A stretch of DNA of 64,000 bases from Tetrastigma voinierianum (GCA_016808115.1 JAEQBH010001840.1:62001-126000); one strand, 5' to 3'. Shown: positions 12,954 through 26,209, counted from the first letter of the stretch. A program made the numbers and translations. The notes: generated by a model not told the origin, from the letters alone.

Positions 12954-15472
12954 GGTAACACCCCGTTCCGATGAGGCACAAAGATACAACTTATGGGCGC
13001 ATACGCGCACCTCAAGTGCCATCAGAAGGATAAAATTCTTAAAGTTTTCAAAGAATTAATTTTGCACTAAGGAAAGTGGAGGGTGAAAGTATAATTAATG
13101 GAAGTTTAAATAGTAAAACACACACAGTGTTAGCCAAAATAGTCAAGAAGCTTCTCGGAAATTATCTAGATCTCGATGACGAAACTGGACCGCGTCGTTA
13201 AGTTCTGCCTCTGCTAAATCTAGTAACCCAGAAAGTTTCGTTAAATTCCGAGACAAATAATATTTTTACGAATTTTCAGCGACGAGTTTAGTGAAAACCT
13301 AAAACCGATTTTAGAAAATCTCTAAAAATGGAAAATATTTAAAAGAATATTCAATTAAGATAAATAAAATTCTTAAGATTAAAAATGACATGAATGAGGT
13401 AATAGAAATTATTTATCTAAATAATAATAATAATAATTGAAGAAAAAGAATAATAATTAAAAAGAGAATAAAAATCAACTCCGAGATGGATCACGTTTCT
13501 GGGAGCAGAGAGCGTCCAGAGAGATTTTTAAATTTTTTTTCTTAGTTTATTTCTCAGATCTACGGAAATCTGACCGTGCTTTCATCTGTTAGTATGCAAA
13601 ATCGACTACAAGAGAGCCACGATAAAAGACTAATATCTTTTGCCTTTTATCAACAAACTTTTAAAACAGAAAATTTGTCTACTTGTGTTATTTCGGAAGC
13701 CTAAAGTGTTATGGCAATGACTTGAAATTTTCTAGAGACCGCAAAGGTCAGAAACTTTAGTCCCAAAATTTTTTGGGGATCGAGTTTATAATTTTTATAA
13801 TTTCGGATCATGTTTCTGACATCAGTAATGAATTCTTGGGATCGTTTATGACAATTTTGATTGAAATTTCGTGATTGGTAATGCACAAGTTTACGTAATT
13901 TTCGTAAATGCTTTATTTTGCACTCTATGGAAAGTCCCTTCGAAATAAAAGTTTGCTAAAACAGATAGTTTTATGGGGCATTTAATGTGTATGGGACATT
14001 TTGTCAATTTCACATCATATTATCGATGTCTATATCGAATGGGTTAGGGCATCGTGAAGTTTTGTTAGAATCGGGGTTCGCTCTGATATAGTCACTGAAG
14101 TTCTCAGACAAGTGGCTGCTAAAAACGTTAAACTGGTAAGATTTTCGTAATTTGAAATTAATTGTAGGCGATTTGAGCATCCGACGAGAATCTAGAGTGC
14201 TTGACAAGATTTGAAAGAAATTAAATGAGAAAATAAGGAGTACCAAAATCATTTTTTAAAAACTAAAGTGTTTAAATTACAATTTTGTAAAGTGCTTTGA
14301 AAATATAGATTTATAAAGCATTTTTTATTACCTCCCAATTGTTATACTATTAAAAGCTTGATTTTTGGGTGGAGTTTAAGAAACGCTTTGGCCTCGATGA
14401 AGCAAAACCCCTAGATGGCACAAATTTCGCTTCCTACGATGTATTTCTGATTGCATGGCAAGGTGTTAAGGATATTACGATTAACTATATTGGGTTCTGT
14501 CGCAATTGGGGGCCAGATATAGCATATATTTATATAAATGAGCCTCAGCCTCTCTCGCATTATCCGAGGATATAGCTAGCAATGACTTAGTACATAGCGA
14601 TGAGGTGTTGGTTCCGAGGTTCCCCACCGAGCATTTTGGTTCCGAGGTTCCATTATGCTATATAAAATCCCGCCGTGTTCAATGACCATCTTAGCCGTAG
14701 TGTTCCAGAGTTCACTAACATGCCAAAGGTTCCGAGGTTCCGAGGCATCACTTCTGGTGGTATTTCGCAAATGGGCCACAATGGTTGGTACTTGATTAAT
14801 GTATGATAACACTTTCGCATATTAACCACCACGAAATAGCACAGCTATAAATGTTTTCTTTAAATGCATTTCAAAGAATAGAATTAGTTGCCAGCTGTAA
14901 AACAGCTTCAATGTTAAATAGTTTTCTAATGCCGAAATGGTTTTCATAGCAAAACTCGCTTTCATAAACGCTTTTACAACCATTGCATTTATTTTCATAT
15001 TTGGAGGACAAAACACAGACACAGCGATTTAGAACTTATAAGACTCACCGAGCCCGTTCAAGGCTCACGCTCGTTTTAAAATAATTTTTCAGTGCAAAAA
15101 TGGGGCCGAAAGATCTTTCCAGATCCTCGCTCATAGACGATGTGTTGTGATTATATATAAGATAAGGTAAATTAAAACTAGTAAAAGTTAAAATGTAAGA
15201 AATATCGAGTGTATTGCTTATACAGTGATTTTGTATTTTGGGTCGACACCGTGGCAAATAAAGCTATTATGTCACGGACAAGTAAATCTAAAGGTGTGAT
15301 TTTGATAGAAAAGTGAAAAATTTTATAACCCACGCTTCCAAATACAGCTTCAGCTAGCTTTAACTACTTTAACTTCATGGTAACTTGTCACGAGCGAGCC
15401 TGGGCCGGGAGGTTACCGTGGAGCTGCCGGGCAGATTTCCCGTCACTAGGAAGTGGGGTTTGTCAACTTGTA
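12954..15472 (+). repeat. 5' LTR of element B
   Basis: It starts GGTAACACCCCGTTCCGATG (first base mutated from T) and ends near TTTGTCAACTTGTA. It has an AAT-rich microsatellite at 13420-13470 and three GGTTCCGAGGTTCC copies at 14610-14740. Its sequence matches 20072-22724 with many indels. Open frames on the minus strand here (for example 13701-13886, 14010-14252) are chance. Confidence 0.88.
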
Positions 15473-15483
15473 TCGTAGCGCTT
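15471..15483 (+). other. Primer-binding site of element B (tRNA-Met type, decayed)
   Basis: TATCGTAGCGCTT follows the LTR end directly. It resembles the core of TGGTATCAGAGC, the initiator tRNA-Met PBS, with the first bases lost or altered. It would prime minus-strand synthesis and supports plus orientation. Confidence 0.55.
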
Positions 15484-15629
15484 TTAAAGCATAGTTCGCC
15501 TGCTGCATCGCCCATAGTATTTCCTATAAATTGTTTTAATAATGATTTTCTATAACCTACATTGTTTTGCTAATCCTTGCATGCATCAAATATCAAAAGT
15601 GTCACCTAATCTTAATCTTGAAATTCACA

Positions 15630-17230
15630 ACATTATGTCCGGGACGAGGCCGTAGAGGCCGATCTGTGTGACTTCCCGCACCGTGAGAGGCACCACTAGA
15701 GAGAGAAAGCTCGAGCACACCCCTAGATCGAAAAATGCTTCAATGAATCAGCCCCCGCCAGGAACTACTCGAGGGCCGCACCTGTGTGGCGGTACCCCGA
15801 CGATGGATCAAAGTTATACATTGTTATGCCAGCCAATTGTCAGCACGGAGCCTGTGAAGCAGAAAGGTAGGGCATGATTAATGCTCTCTAAATTAAAAAG
15901 GTTAAAACCTCATGATGGTACCTACGACCCACAGGTAGGTACTTTATGGTTAGATGTGGTTACGTTTAGCTATTATATGGTGATGACATGAGGTCTTTTC
16001 CACCATAATTACCCGAAACTATGGCGTGACACGAGGTCTTTCCACCGACACTCCAGAGAGACACAGTTCTGTTTACTAGGATGCAACAAAAAGCAAAGCA
16101 AGCAAAGAATGTTATGAAAAAGCTCGAGGTTGCACTAAAGGTAGAAAGGACAGTTTTAGTTCTAACTCTACACGGCCACAAGAAGAGAGGTGCTCCCAAA
16201 GACTAGTCGCCCGTGCACCGCCACTAAGAGAAAGAAAGGAAAGAAACGACCGACTAGCAGGCTCAGGATCGAGGAGCAACATCTAGCTAGGATCTGCTCA
16301 TCACCAGCTGTTCCTAGGAGGTGGTAGGATCTTCAGGATCATCTTTCCATCAGGCTCTTACATGCTAGAGGTGGCATCTCTGAGAGTCAAGCAGGATGAA
16401 TATGACAGATGCTCTATCAAGGGCGTGAAGGTCACTTTTATCCGAGATCAGTTCCACACCAAGTAGTTGCAGACCTCCTCCCGAGGTAGGCCAGTGAGCA
16501 TCTACCCCAGCACTAACCCTGGGCCAGTCGGTAGGGGTGGTTCTGTGCAGAGGTGGCCGACAACACCCGGGCAGAGGTCGCGCAGGCGCAGACGCAGCAG
16601 GGCAATACTCCGATTGGCCGTATTCAGTGGTACTGCACTTAGGCTCCTGTATTTACAAATACACAACAAAGATAGCAGATGCATCACCGTATCGTGATTA
16701 TTGGTACATGATTTCAATAACGATCATGATGCATATGCATTATGGGGACCTGTGAGCCACTCATTCATTTATTTCAGCATTCATTCACCGAGAAGCACCG
16801 CATAGAGTCCCGTACCTTATAGATGGTCGTGATGGTGGTTTTCGTGACCTAATGGGGATATTATGACATCCGAAAGGATAGTTCCGTAGTGCATTGCGAT
16901 CCGTATTGTTGATTTTCCAAAGAGATCGATAGTGTTAGCATCCTATGATTTCTCGATATAATCTCTGGGTATGGACTGGGTTATCTGCGCATGAGCCACC
17001 TTAGATTGCTATAAGAAAAAGAAGTAAGATCGTTCTACGTGAGGAACCAGCGTGATATTTCTGGGAACTTAAGAGAGATGTTCTGCCCAGTCTCATTAAT
17101 GCCATGACCGCTTCGAAATGTTTTCCTAAAGGTCACTGTGTATATTCGCATTCAGAAGTGATAGGAGACAAGAGGGGGACACTACCGGAAGACATATTAT
17201 CCCCATAGTCAAAGAGTTCTGCATGTCTTT
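15630..17230 (+). pseudogene. Leader and gag/protease region of element B, badly decayed
   Basis: An ATG near 15634 begins a basic, Arg/Pro-rich stretch (MSGTRP then a stop) where chromovirus gag proteins start with similar basic residues. Further frames (15668-15877, 16467-16697) are short and I cannot match them to gag or zinc-knuckle motifs. Position between PBS and RT is the main reason to call this gag/protease. No protease DSG motif was found. Confidence 0.4.
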
Positions 17231-17239
17231 CCATGATAT

Positions 17240-20050
17240 TTCGTAGTTTACCCCTAGATAGAGAAATTGAGTTCGTTATCAACTAGTTACAGGATCGAGC
17301 CGATATCCATTCCTCCACATACGTAATGGCGCCAAAAGAGAGTTGAAAGAATTGAAGGCACAATCGGGAGGAATTGCTACAAAGGCTTCATCCGACCTAG
17401 TACCTCACCGCTGGGAGCTCCGGGCTTCTTCAGAAAGAAGAAAGATGGAAGCTACTTGTGTATGCACTATAGACACCGACCTGGCGACAATACGTTGAAC
17501 TAGCATCCGCTCCTCGTATAGATGAGCTATTTGACCAATTGCATGGATCTCGCATATTCAAGATCACCTAAGGTCGCTACCATCTTGAGGGTCCGGAATG
17601 ATGTTTCTAAGATCAGTTTCGTGATTTGAGATACTTGGCCACACGAGTTCCTATGGATGCCATTCGATTACTAATGCCCTTAAATTAGTTCTTCCATGGA
17701 TTTGATGAACACGGTATTCAAATTCGTATTAGATAAGTTTGTGATCATATTCATTGATGATATTCTAGGTGATCAAAGTGTACCCGCAGGAACATGCAAA
17801 GCATCTCCTCCTGACTCCTAGAGAGCCAGCCAGCTATATCGTTAAGTTTAGTTTTCTGCTTTGGTCGGACAAAGTAGTTTTCAACAAGTGTCATTTCTAA
17901 AAAGGTATTAGCGTGGATCCTCGAAGATCGCTGCGCTGAATCGGAAGCTTCCACGAATGTTTTCAAGTCCAGCTTCCTTGATCGCGTTATTACAGAAATT
18001 TGTCGAGGGATTTTCAAGATAGCAAATACCGCTGACCAACGACAAAAGGATCGTAAATTGAGTGGTCGATACCACAAAGATAGTTTCGGTGGAGCTCGAG
18101 ACGTAGATCGACGATGTACCCAAAGATTAGCACTACCGTCAGAAAGACTTGGTGTTGTATATAATGATTCCTCCGCACAAGGGTTGTGGTGTACGATGCG
18201 TGATGGTAGAGTGATAGCTTAGTGCTTCCCAATTAAAGAAGGCTGTTAACTACAATCTCGACCCATGATTTAGAACTAGCGAAGAAGGTTTTCAGCTTCT
18301 AAAGGACCGAGACATTGGCCCATACTGTTCCTCACAAATATTCACCGATCATAAGAGCCCCCAGCAGTGATATCTTCACTCGTAAAGAGCTTAACTTACA
18401 AGCAGTCACGGTGGTCGGAGTTGAATAAGGATTATGATCGCAGACGATAGAGTACCATCCGGAAGGCCAATGTAGTGGCCGATGACAAGTCTGAAACCTG
18501 AGGGTTCCTATGCTGTCCGCGTACGATATCTCCCATTGTTGGGATATTTGAGATCTTGGGAGTTCGCCTGTAGTTTGATATAAAGACCGTTTATGATCAT
18601 TTTATGTTCGCCCTTCGTGGATCGATCAAGTGAAGGTCGTAAGGTGTTTCGTAGATGATTGCTTTCCAGGGTGAGGATTGAGGGTGGTAGGAAACCAGAG
18701 TTCCAGATCAGAGACGATGGCGTAATAGTGCTGGGGAGGGAGCTCTAATGTGTGTAATTTAAAATAGGTGAACTAAAAAGGGAAATCTCATGGAAAGAGG
18801 CTCACTCTCAAAGATATGCCATGCACCCCGGGTAAGACTCAAGATGTATCATACTGAGGAGCATTATCGTGGAAGGGCATGAAAAAGGAAATTGCAGATC
18901 AGATTCGCATGCCTAAACTGGGTCAGCAAAGGCAGAGCACCAAGCTCGGCAGAGGGAAGATACAACCCTTCCGATTCCCCGTATGGAAGTGGGATAAGAT
19001 TACTATGGATTTTGTTATCAAGCTCCGAGAACTCCTGGCACAACACGATGCCATACGGGTGATAGTGGATAGACTAACGAATCGCGATTTTTCTCCCAGC
19101 TTAGCAATGATGACCGCTGACAAGTCAGCCCAATTATATGGAGGAGATAGTTATATTTGCATGGTGTCCCATAATGATAGTCTCACGAGACCCCATTCAC
19201 ATCCAGATTTCGTCCGCTTACTGTGATGCCATGGGGACTCAATTGCACTTTAGCACAGCTTTCCATCCTCGGACTGATGGTCAGTCCGAGAGAACTATTC
19301 GGACGCTAGAGGATATGCTTAGAGCATGCGTGATAGAGTTTAAGGAAGTCGATACATTTATCTCTCGATAGAGTTTGCCTACAACAACGCTTATCAATCC
19401 AAGATGTATGGCTCCATTTGAAGCATTATATGGAAGTGTCGTACTTTCGTATCTTTGGGATGGAGTAGGAAGGGGAAAGGAAGGCCCGATAGGCGGGGAT
19501 TAGTGCAGTTACCTTAGATAAGATCCAGATTGTCGAGACGGACTCAAGATAGCCGGGGACCAGAGACCGAAAGGTTATGCGGACAAGCGGGTAGGGATCT
19601 AGTTTAAGGTGGGTGGGCGATAGGGTCTTCCTTAAAGTTTCCCCCTTGGAAGGTGTCCTCGGATTTGGAAGGCGCGGGAAAAGTTGAGGCGGATATAGGG
19701 CCATATGAGATTATTGCGAGTGGGACCAGTATATAGATTAGACCTTCCTCCAGCGAGTTATCCCCAGGTTCATGTGTGTTTAAATATCAGTCTTTCCATG
19801 AGTACATTCGAGATCCCTCCATGTACTCGAAGTCAACCAGTAAAACTAAGGGGATAATTTGACCTATAAGAGATGGCCAATCTGAGATAGTAGATCATGA
19901 CGATTTCTGAATAAGGTCATTAGTTAGTCAAAGTTTTATGGGGATCATGGGTTAAAGGCTATAGTCGGGAGGCTCGGATGCAGTCAATATCCTCATTTGT
20001 TTCGATTAGGTATATCTTTATATTAGTTTTGTTCGTTTCGAGGGACGAAA
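17240..20050 (+). pseudogene. Decayed pol of element B: RT, RNase H, integrase, chromodomain
   Basis: The RT start has EFVIN and then YVMAPKELKELKAQ near 17270-17360, and the catalytic motif FVIIFIDDIL lies at about 17738-17767. RNase H wording (DGRVIA) is near 18205. Integrase shows WKWDKITMDFV (about 18985-19017), DAIRVIVDRLTN (about 19047-19082) and TAFHPRTDGQSERTIRTLED (19255-19314), then FAYNNAYQS (about 19370-19397). A chromodomain-like tail ends in QYPHLF near 20000. Several frame changes and stops make it non-functional. The domain order RT-RH-INT-chromodomain is that of the chromovirus branch of Ty3/gypsy. Confidence 0.85.
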
Positions 20051-20055
20051 TGTTC

Positions 20056-20071
20056 TAAAGGAGGGAGGATT
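20056..20071 (+). other. Polypurine tract of element B
   Basis: AAAGGAGGGAGGATTT lies immediately before TGTAACACCCC at 20072, after a GGGACGAAATGTTC stretch. The arrangement GGGACGAAATxTTCxxAAGGAGGGGAGxAT then TGTAACACC is standard for Tekay/Del elements. Confidence 0.85.
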
Positions 20072-22724
20072 TGTAACACCCCGTCCCGATGAGGTGCACG
20101 GTACATGTAACTGTAGGAGCATATGTGCACCAAGTGCCATTATGGATAAAATTTGAAGTTTTCAAGAATTGTGGCACTTTGCAATTAAGGAAAGTGGAGG
20201 GGTAGAGTATAATTAATGGAAGTTTAAATAGTAAAATAATAATAATAAAGTGCCAAAATAGTTCGGAAAGTCTCGAAAAATTATCTAGATCTCGGATGTG
20301 TGGTGTCTTAGATTAAGTTCGGTCTCGCGAAATCAGTAACCCGGGAAAGTTTCGTTAAATTCAGGAGCAGTCGGAATATTTTGCAATTTACAGGCGGCAG
20401 TTTAGGTGAAACTGAAAACGGGATTTTAGAAAATCTCGAAAAAATGGCAAATATTTAAAAAGAATATTCAGTTAGATAAATAATAAAATTTTTCGGGACA
20501 AAAAATGGACTGAATGAGGTAATAGAAATTATCTAAATAATAATAATAATAATAATTAAAGAAAAAGAATAATAATTAAAAAAAAAAAAGAGAATAAAAA
20601 TCAACTTTGGGAGATGGATCACGTGGGAGGCGTCGGGAAATTTAAAATTTTTCTCTTAGTTTATTTCTCGGATACATGGAATCGAGCCAAGTAAGTTTTC
20701 GTCGGACGAAGGCAAAGTGGACTCTGTGAAATTTGTATGGAATCTGCGATATCTTGCCTTTTATCAAACTTTAAAAGGTAGAAAATTTGTCTCTTTGTGT
20801 TATTTCAGTACTAAGGTTATATAATGACTTGAAATTTTCTTAGAGACCGTAAAAGGTCGTAAACTTTAGTCCCAAAATTTTTAGACTGAGTTTAGGAATT
20901 TTTAGGAATTTTTGGGACTGTGTTCGGACAGTCAGGGCTGAATTTTGGGACTGTTTATGGACAGTTTTGATTGAAATTTCAGGATTGTAGTCAGACAAGT
21001 TGGACAGAATTTTCAGAAATGTTTCGGGTATTTTTAGACTCTATGGAAAGTCCCTTGAGTCAAAAGTTTGCTAAAACAGATAGTTTTTATGGGGCATTTA
21101 ATGTGTATGGACATTTTGGTCAATTTCACATCAATATTATCGATGCTCTATGTCGAATGGGACTAGCACGTAAAGTTTTGTTAGAATCGAAGTTCGTTCG
21201 ATATAATTAAACTGAAAAGCCTTGTGTATGTTTTATGGATTAACGTTAAGCGGGGAGCATTTTCGTAATTTGAATGAATTGTGTGGCGATTTGAGCATCC
21301 GGCGAGTCTAGAGTGCTTGACAAGATTTGAAAGAAATTAGTGGAGAAAAGGTAGTACTGAAAATCATTTTTTAAAAGCGAAAGTGTTTAGAATTACAATT
21401 TTGTAAAGTGCTTTGAAAATATAGATTTATAAAAGCGTTTTTATTCTGCCAATTCATTATACTCAGCGAAAAGTTTGATTTGAGTATTTAAGAAAGCAGT
21501 TTGGCCTGATTTGCTTAAAACTAGACAAAAAGCGCAACTCGGTTTTCGGTCGGATGTATTCCAGTTGTGCATGGCAAGGTTATGGGATATTATGTGCTTA
21601 TATTCTTTTGTGAATTCGTGATTTAAGTTAGATATAGCATATATTTATATAGTGAGTCGCCCTACGCACATTCGGTATATAGTTAGCCTTGGCCCAGAAG
21701 CTTGAGTACATAGCGATGAGGTGTTGGCGAGGTTCCCTCACGAGCATTTGGATTCGAGGTTCCATTATGCTATAGATCCGCCCCGTGTTCAGGACCATCT
21801 TAGCGGGTAGTGTTCGAGGTTCACTACCGATGCCGGGTCCGGGGTTCCAGAGGCATCACTTCTAGGGTATTTGAAATGGGCCCGCAGTGGTTGGTACTTG
21901 ATTCTGATTATAACACTTTCGGATATTAACCACCAGAAATAGTTTTCGGCGGCGAAATAGTTTTGAGCGATTTCAGCGGCGGTAGTTTTCGACGGCGGCA
22001 GTTTCAACGGCGAAGCGGGTTTTGAGCGGTTTTTCGAAATGGTTTTCATAGCAAAACCTCAGTTTCTCATAAGCAGTTTTACAACCATTTACGTACAAAT
22101 TTTCTTAATGGGAGGTACAAACAGCAGACAGCAGCATTTAGAACTTATAGTACTCACTGAGCCCGTTTGGCTCACAGTTTTCTGTTTTTAAAATAATTTT
22201 TCAGGTGCAGGTGCTGAAGCCGAAAGATCTTTCTAGGATCCTCTGTCCTAGACGCTGTGTTGTGATTATATATAAGATAAGGTGTAAATTAAAACTAGTA
22301 AAAGTTAAAATGTGGCATTTTGTATATGTAAATATCTTTTGTAAAATATGCATGCATGGTTTTGAGAAGCAGGTTGCGATAAAATTATATTGGATTGATC
22401 AACTTATCTTATATTTTGGTGGTTGAAGGTCCTTTATTGTTGTAAATTGGACATTTGGAAATATTGGGAGTGTAATTGTTTATATACGGGTGATTTTGTA
22501 TTTTGGAAGCGACCACCCGTGCGATCGTTATCTTTTGCGGATTTCGCTAAATCTAAAGGTGTGATTTTGTTGAAAAGTGAAAAATTTTATAACCCCGCCA
22601 AATACAGTTTGTGATTTGCGGCTTAGCTTCATGGTAACTTGTCGGTCGAGCGAGCTTGTTTGGGAGGGTTCTTGTGGAGTTCTTAGCAATTCTGTCCACT
22701 AGGAAGGGGGTCTGTCATCTTGTC
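20072..22724 (+). repeat. 3' LTR of element B
   Basis: It starts TGTAACACCCCGTCCCGATG and ends near CTGTCATCTTGTCA, and is the partner of 12954-15472. It is slightly longer. A patch at about 21940-22030 has repeated CGGCGGC words with no match in the 5' copy, where the aligned place is AT-rich. Frames such as 22205-22426 are not genes. Confidence 0.88.
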
Positions 22725-23660
22725 AGTTCTTTGTCCCAACATAGCTGCCATTGCATAATCACTAGTATCACACATGATCTCAAATTCTTTGTTCCAGTAT
22801 GGTGTTGCCATGATGGGAGCTCTGATCAATCTGGCCTTGATTTCTTCAAATGCACATTTACACTTTTAATCAAATTCAAATTTTGCTTCTTTATCAAGCG
22901 ATGCATAATGACCTTGATATTTTTGAGAAGTCCTTTATAAATCTTCTATAAAATCCAACATGTTCGAAAAAACTTCTAATTCGTTTAACTGTAGTAGGTG
23001 GCATTAGAGTTTCAATAACAAAAGCTTTAGCTTGGTCAACTTTAAGTCCAGGTGTAGAAATTTTGTGCCCCAAGACAATGCCTTCATTTACCATAAAGTG
23101 GCATTTTTTCCAATTTAGAGCTAAGTTTTTGTCTTGACATCTTTGAAGTACAATTTCTAAGTTCTCTCGGCAATTCTCAAAATTGGATCCATATACTGAG
23201 AAGTCATCCATGAAAATCTTCATAGCTTCCTCCACCAAATCAGAAAAGATAGACATCATACACCTTTGAAATGTGGCAGGAGCATTACACAATCCAAATA
23301 GCATCCTTCTAAAAGTAAAGGTGCCATAAGGATATGTAAAGGTAATCTTCTCCTAGTCTTCAAGGGCTATGGCAATATGGTTATATCTAGAGTATCCATA
23401 AAGAAAATAGAAATGGGGTGTTACGCTGGCAAATACGACATTTAATCAATGAAAGGTAAAGGATAATGATCCTTTCTGGTAGCAGTATTAAATTTTCTGT
23501 AGTCAATGCATACCCTCCATCTTGTCACAGTTCTTGTTGGAATTAAATCATTCTTCTCATTTCTAATGAATATGAATCCACCATTCTTGGGAACCACATG
23601 AACTAGGCTCACTCAAGGGCTGTCTGAGATTGCATAAATGAATCTGCATTAAAGCCATTC
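22725..23660 (-). pseudogene. Reverse transcriptase and proximal RNase H remnant of element A
   Basis: The minus-strand frame 23304-22894 reads MLFGLCNAPATFQRCM, then FMDD (23214-23203, the RT catalytic box), FSVYG, NLALNWKKCHFMV and GFYRRFIKDFSKI. These are RT palm and thumb motifs of the Athila branch. Upstream, 23600-23310 encodes broken EDxEKxTFTYPYGTFTFRRM. At 22880-22725 the start of RNase H (normally FEIMCDxSDYAM) is recognisable by comparison with 60258-60190 before element B interrupts it. Confidence 0.85.
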
Positions 23661-25620
23661 GACACTTCTTTCTGACGACTTCTTTCTGGCAGTTGATCTT
23701 CTCTAGTGTTCAATGGATGTTTTTTCATTCTCCTCTAAGAGGATTTTATCCATGCAAATAGAAGGACTGATTCCCTTCAAGTCTTCCACTGACCAAGCTA
23801 TTGCTTCTTTATACTTTTTGAGAATCTTATCAGTTTCAGCTCTCTCTCTTATGTCAAGTCTGTTGCTATAATTACTGGTTTAGATTTTTTAGCTCCCAAG
23901 AAGGCATACTTCACATAATGCCTTACCCATTTCAAAGTTCCCTATGGTGCAGGGAATGGTGAACTTGGATTCTGCATCTTTAGTGGCAAACTCTTCTGAA
24001 TCACTGCACTGCAGGTTGTTGTCAGGCTCACCACTCTTTCTTCGGCAAATTTCCTCTTCTTGCTTAGTATATTCTTCATAAACTTGGCATAAGGAGGCAT
24101 TTGAGCCAATGCCTCAACAAAAGGAATATTTATCTCTATCTTCTTGCTTATGTTGAATTTAGAGAATTACTCCTCCATCTTTGATTTCTATAGCCTCTGA
24201 GGAAGGGGATAGGAGGCTTATAGGCTTACACCTCCTCTTTCTTTTTCAAGTCACCCTCTTCAACTGGATGCTCTTATTGCACCTTTGCTTTCTCATTTTC
24301 TTCAGTCAATTATGAACTAAACTGCTTGTTATCTCTACCAGTTTCTGCTTTCTCTTGGTTCTCAGTCAACTTCTTCTTCTCTTCTTCTCCGTTCTTCAAT
24401 TCTCTGCCACTCTTTAGAGTAATTGCAATACAATCTTTGGGATTCTTCTTAGTGTCACTTGGGAAGAAATCCTTCAACTAGTTCTGCATAGCTAGGGCTA
24501 GCTGCCCTACTTTGGTCTCCAAATTTTTTAGAGATGCATTGGTATTGGCCTGAAACACATTTGTGTTTGCCTTAAATGTTGCTAGCTCAGTAAATTTTTG
24601 CTCATGTATATTCAGTAGTCTCTTATTCTCACCCTGAAGCTCAACATCTGCTCCTCAAAAGATGGGGACCTCCTTTGGCCCTAATTTACAGCTCTCTGAC
24701 TGCCTTGTTGCTACTGTCCTTGGAAACCATGTAGAGCATATTGCTATTGTAAATTCTACACTAGTCTTTGACCTTGCTGCATTCCACTTCCGTATGAGAA
24801 GTTCTCATGGTTTCTCAATGCTGGTGTGTAGTGGGTTGGAAGGTTGGTGTTATGCTTCAAGTTGTAGCTCCTGCTGCCATTGACAAACTGAGCTTCCTCC
24901 ACCTGATAAGGACTCTCATGAGCAAGTCCCTCATCAGTTATGCTCTTCTGCTCACCTCTTTCCACAGTTCCCACTTGATGGGCTGACTGGTTTCTTCTTT
25001 CTTGATTACTCATTTTGTTCATCAATGCATCCAGCTTTGCCTCTATGGCGACATCGCGGTGACTCAATGATACCACCTCCTCTCAGTGCATTTGCTCCAC
25101 TGAAGTCTCAGATGGAGCTCTATAGTTGCTCTTAGCCAAATCCTTAATAAGTTGGTTGGCCTCTTCAGCACTCTTCCTCTTGAATGCTCCACAATAGGCT
25201 GCATCAATTATCCCCTTCAAAGAGTAATTCATTTCATGATAGAAGATATCCATTTGGGTGATCTGATCAATCCCATGCATAGGACATCTCTTCAGCAATT
25301 TCTTATACCTCTCCTAAGCATTGTAGAGGATTTCTTCTTCTCTTTGCTTGAAGGCTATTATTTCTCTTATTCTCTCATATGTGAGGGTTGGTGGGAAAAA
25401 CCTTTCCATGAAAGCTTCAACCAGCTCCTTCTAGTTGTTGATTGATCCATATGGCAGAGACTTGAACTAACTAGCTGTTGTGTCCCTCAGTGAGAATGGA
25501 AACAACTTTAACTTTATGACATCTGGATTTACTTCATTCAGTTTGATAGTGTGTGCCATCGCCAAGAACCTTCTGAATTTCAATTCGGATCCTCACTTAG
25601 ATGCCTAATGTACTGGTGTT
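23660..25620 (-). pseudogene. Gag and protease-linker remnant of element A
   Basis: At about 25610-25083 the minus strand carries the retrotransposon gag domain: wording for INxWEELVEAF and FxPxLxYE, then LKRCPMHGI, FYHEMNYSLKGIIDAA, and EEANQLIKDLAKSNY. The frame 25076-24756 has QFVNGSRSYN and NLPTHYTPALRNHENFSYG, a conserved C-terminal gag motif of Athila elements. 24400-24150 matches the KKEEVQAYKPQVPFP linker seen in F. Frames shift repeatedly, and stops (for example near 25470) break it. The protease between 24100 and 23660 is only weakly visible. Confidence 0.8.
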
Positions 25621-26191
25621 GCTGAACCATAGTGACGAGTGCGGAGAAACTGACTCAAGTTATTAGCTTCTGTGCGAGCGCCTGACTACAGAATACTCAT
25701 CTCTAATGATAGGTCTCCAAAAATCTTCCATAGTTCTTTGTGTCTAAGGTCTTCCTGTCACTGGTTCTACTGGTATATGTTAATCAATCCCTTCTTGCTT
25801 TGCCTAACTGCCTTTTCTACTATGGGCCTTGAATTTCTCAGTTCTCTGATTTCGATTATTCTGCGGTACTTCGGGTTTTGATTTTGCCTTTTGTGCATAT
25901 ATTATGTATTACTTTGAAATAATGATATCACGAGATCAAAGTGAGATCGATAGATAGTCAGTATTATATGATAAGCAATAAAAGATTAGTAGTTGTATAA
26001 GCTCTTTGTAATTAAAACTGTTTTTGAAAATTTTTCTAAAAATAAATGAAAACTATCCAAACTATCATCTCTCTTTTTGGCAAGAATATTGATTTTTAAA
26101 TTTTACTTTAATCGCCAGCGAAACGTAAAACTTGTATAAAGACCAAAGATATGATCAACTCTCATTTCTTAGCATTGTTACCAAAGACTTT
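25621..26191 (-). other. 5' leader of element A
   Basis: Non-coding, AT-rich sequence between gag and the PBS. Its end near the PBS (GCATTGTTACCAAAGACT, 26172-26189) aligns with 34427-34447 at LTR J (CATTGCTATCAAGAACTA), showing that the two elements share a leader. Nothing else is recognised. Confidence 0.5.
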
Positions 26192-26209
26192 CGGTCTGAA
26201 GCGGCGGCC
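26192..26209 (-). other. Primer-binding site of element A (tRNA-Asp type, decayed)
   Basis: The plus strand CGGTCTGAAGCGGCGGCC lies where the reverse complement of an Athila PBS (TCCCCGGCAACGGCGCCA) is expected, followed by GAAGCTTGTTATGAG, which parallels AAAATTGTTGAGAT at LTR J. The match is poor by itself, but position and neighbours support it. Confidence 0.5.

Larger units (their letters stand above)
12954..22724 (+). mobile_element. Element B: chromodomain Ty3/gypsy (Tekay/Del-like) with two LTRs, nested in A
   Basis: The LTR pair is 12954-15472 and 20072-22724, starting (T/G)GTAACACCCCGT and ending ...CTTGTCA-like. Next to them are a tRNA-Met-type PBS (about 15471-15483) and a PPT (GGAGGGAGGAT, 20060-20070). 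The internal region encodes RT, RNase H, integrase and a chromodomain-like tail, all broken. The flanks GTTCA (12949-12953) and GTTCT (22725-22729) fit a decayed 5-bp TSD. The host RNase H reading frame of element A continues across the empty site when compared with element F at 60190-60150. Confidence 0.9.
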
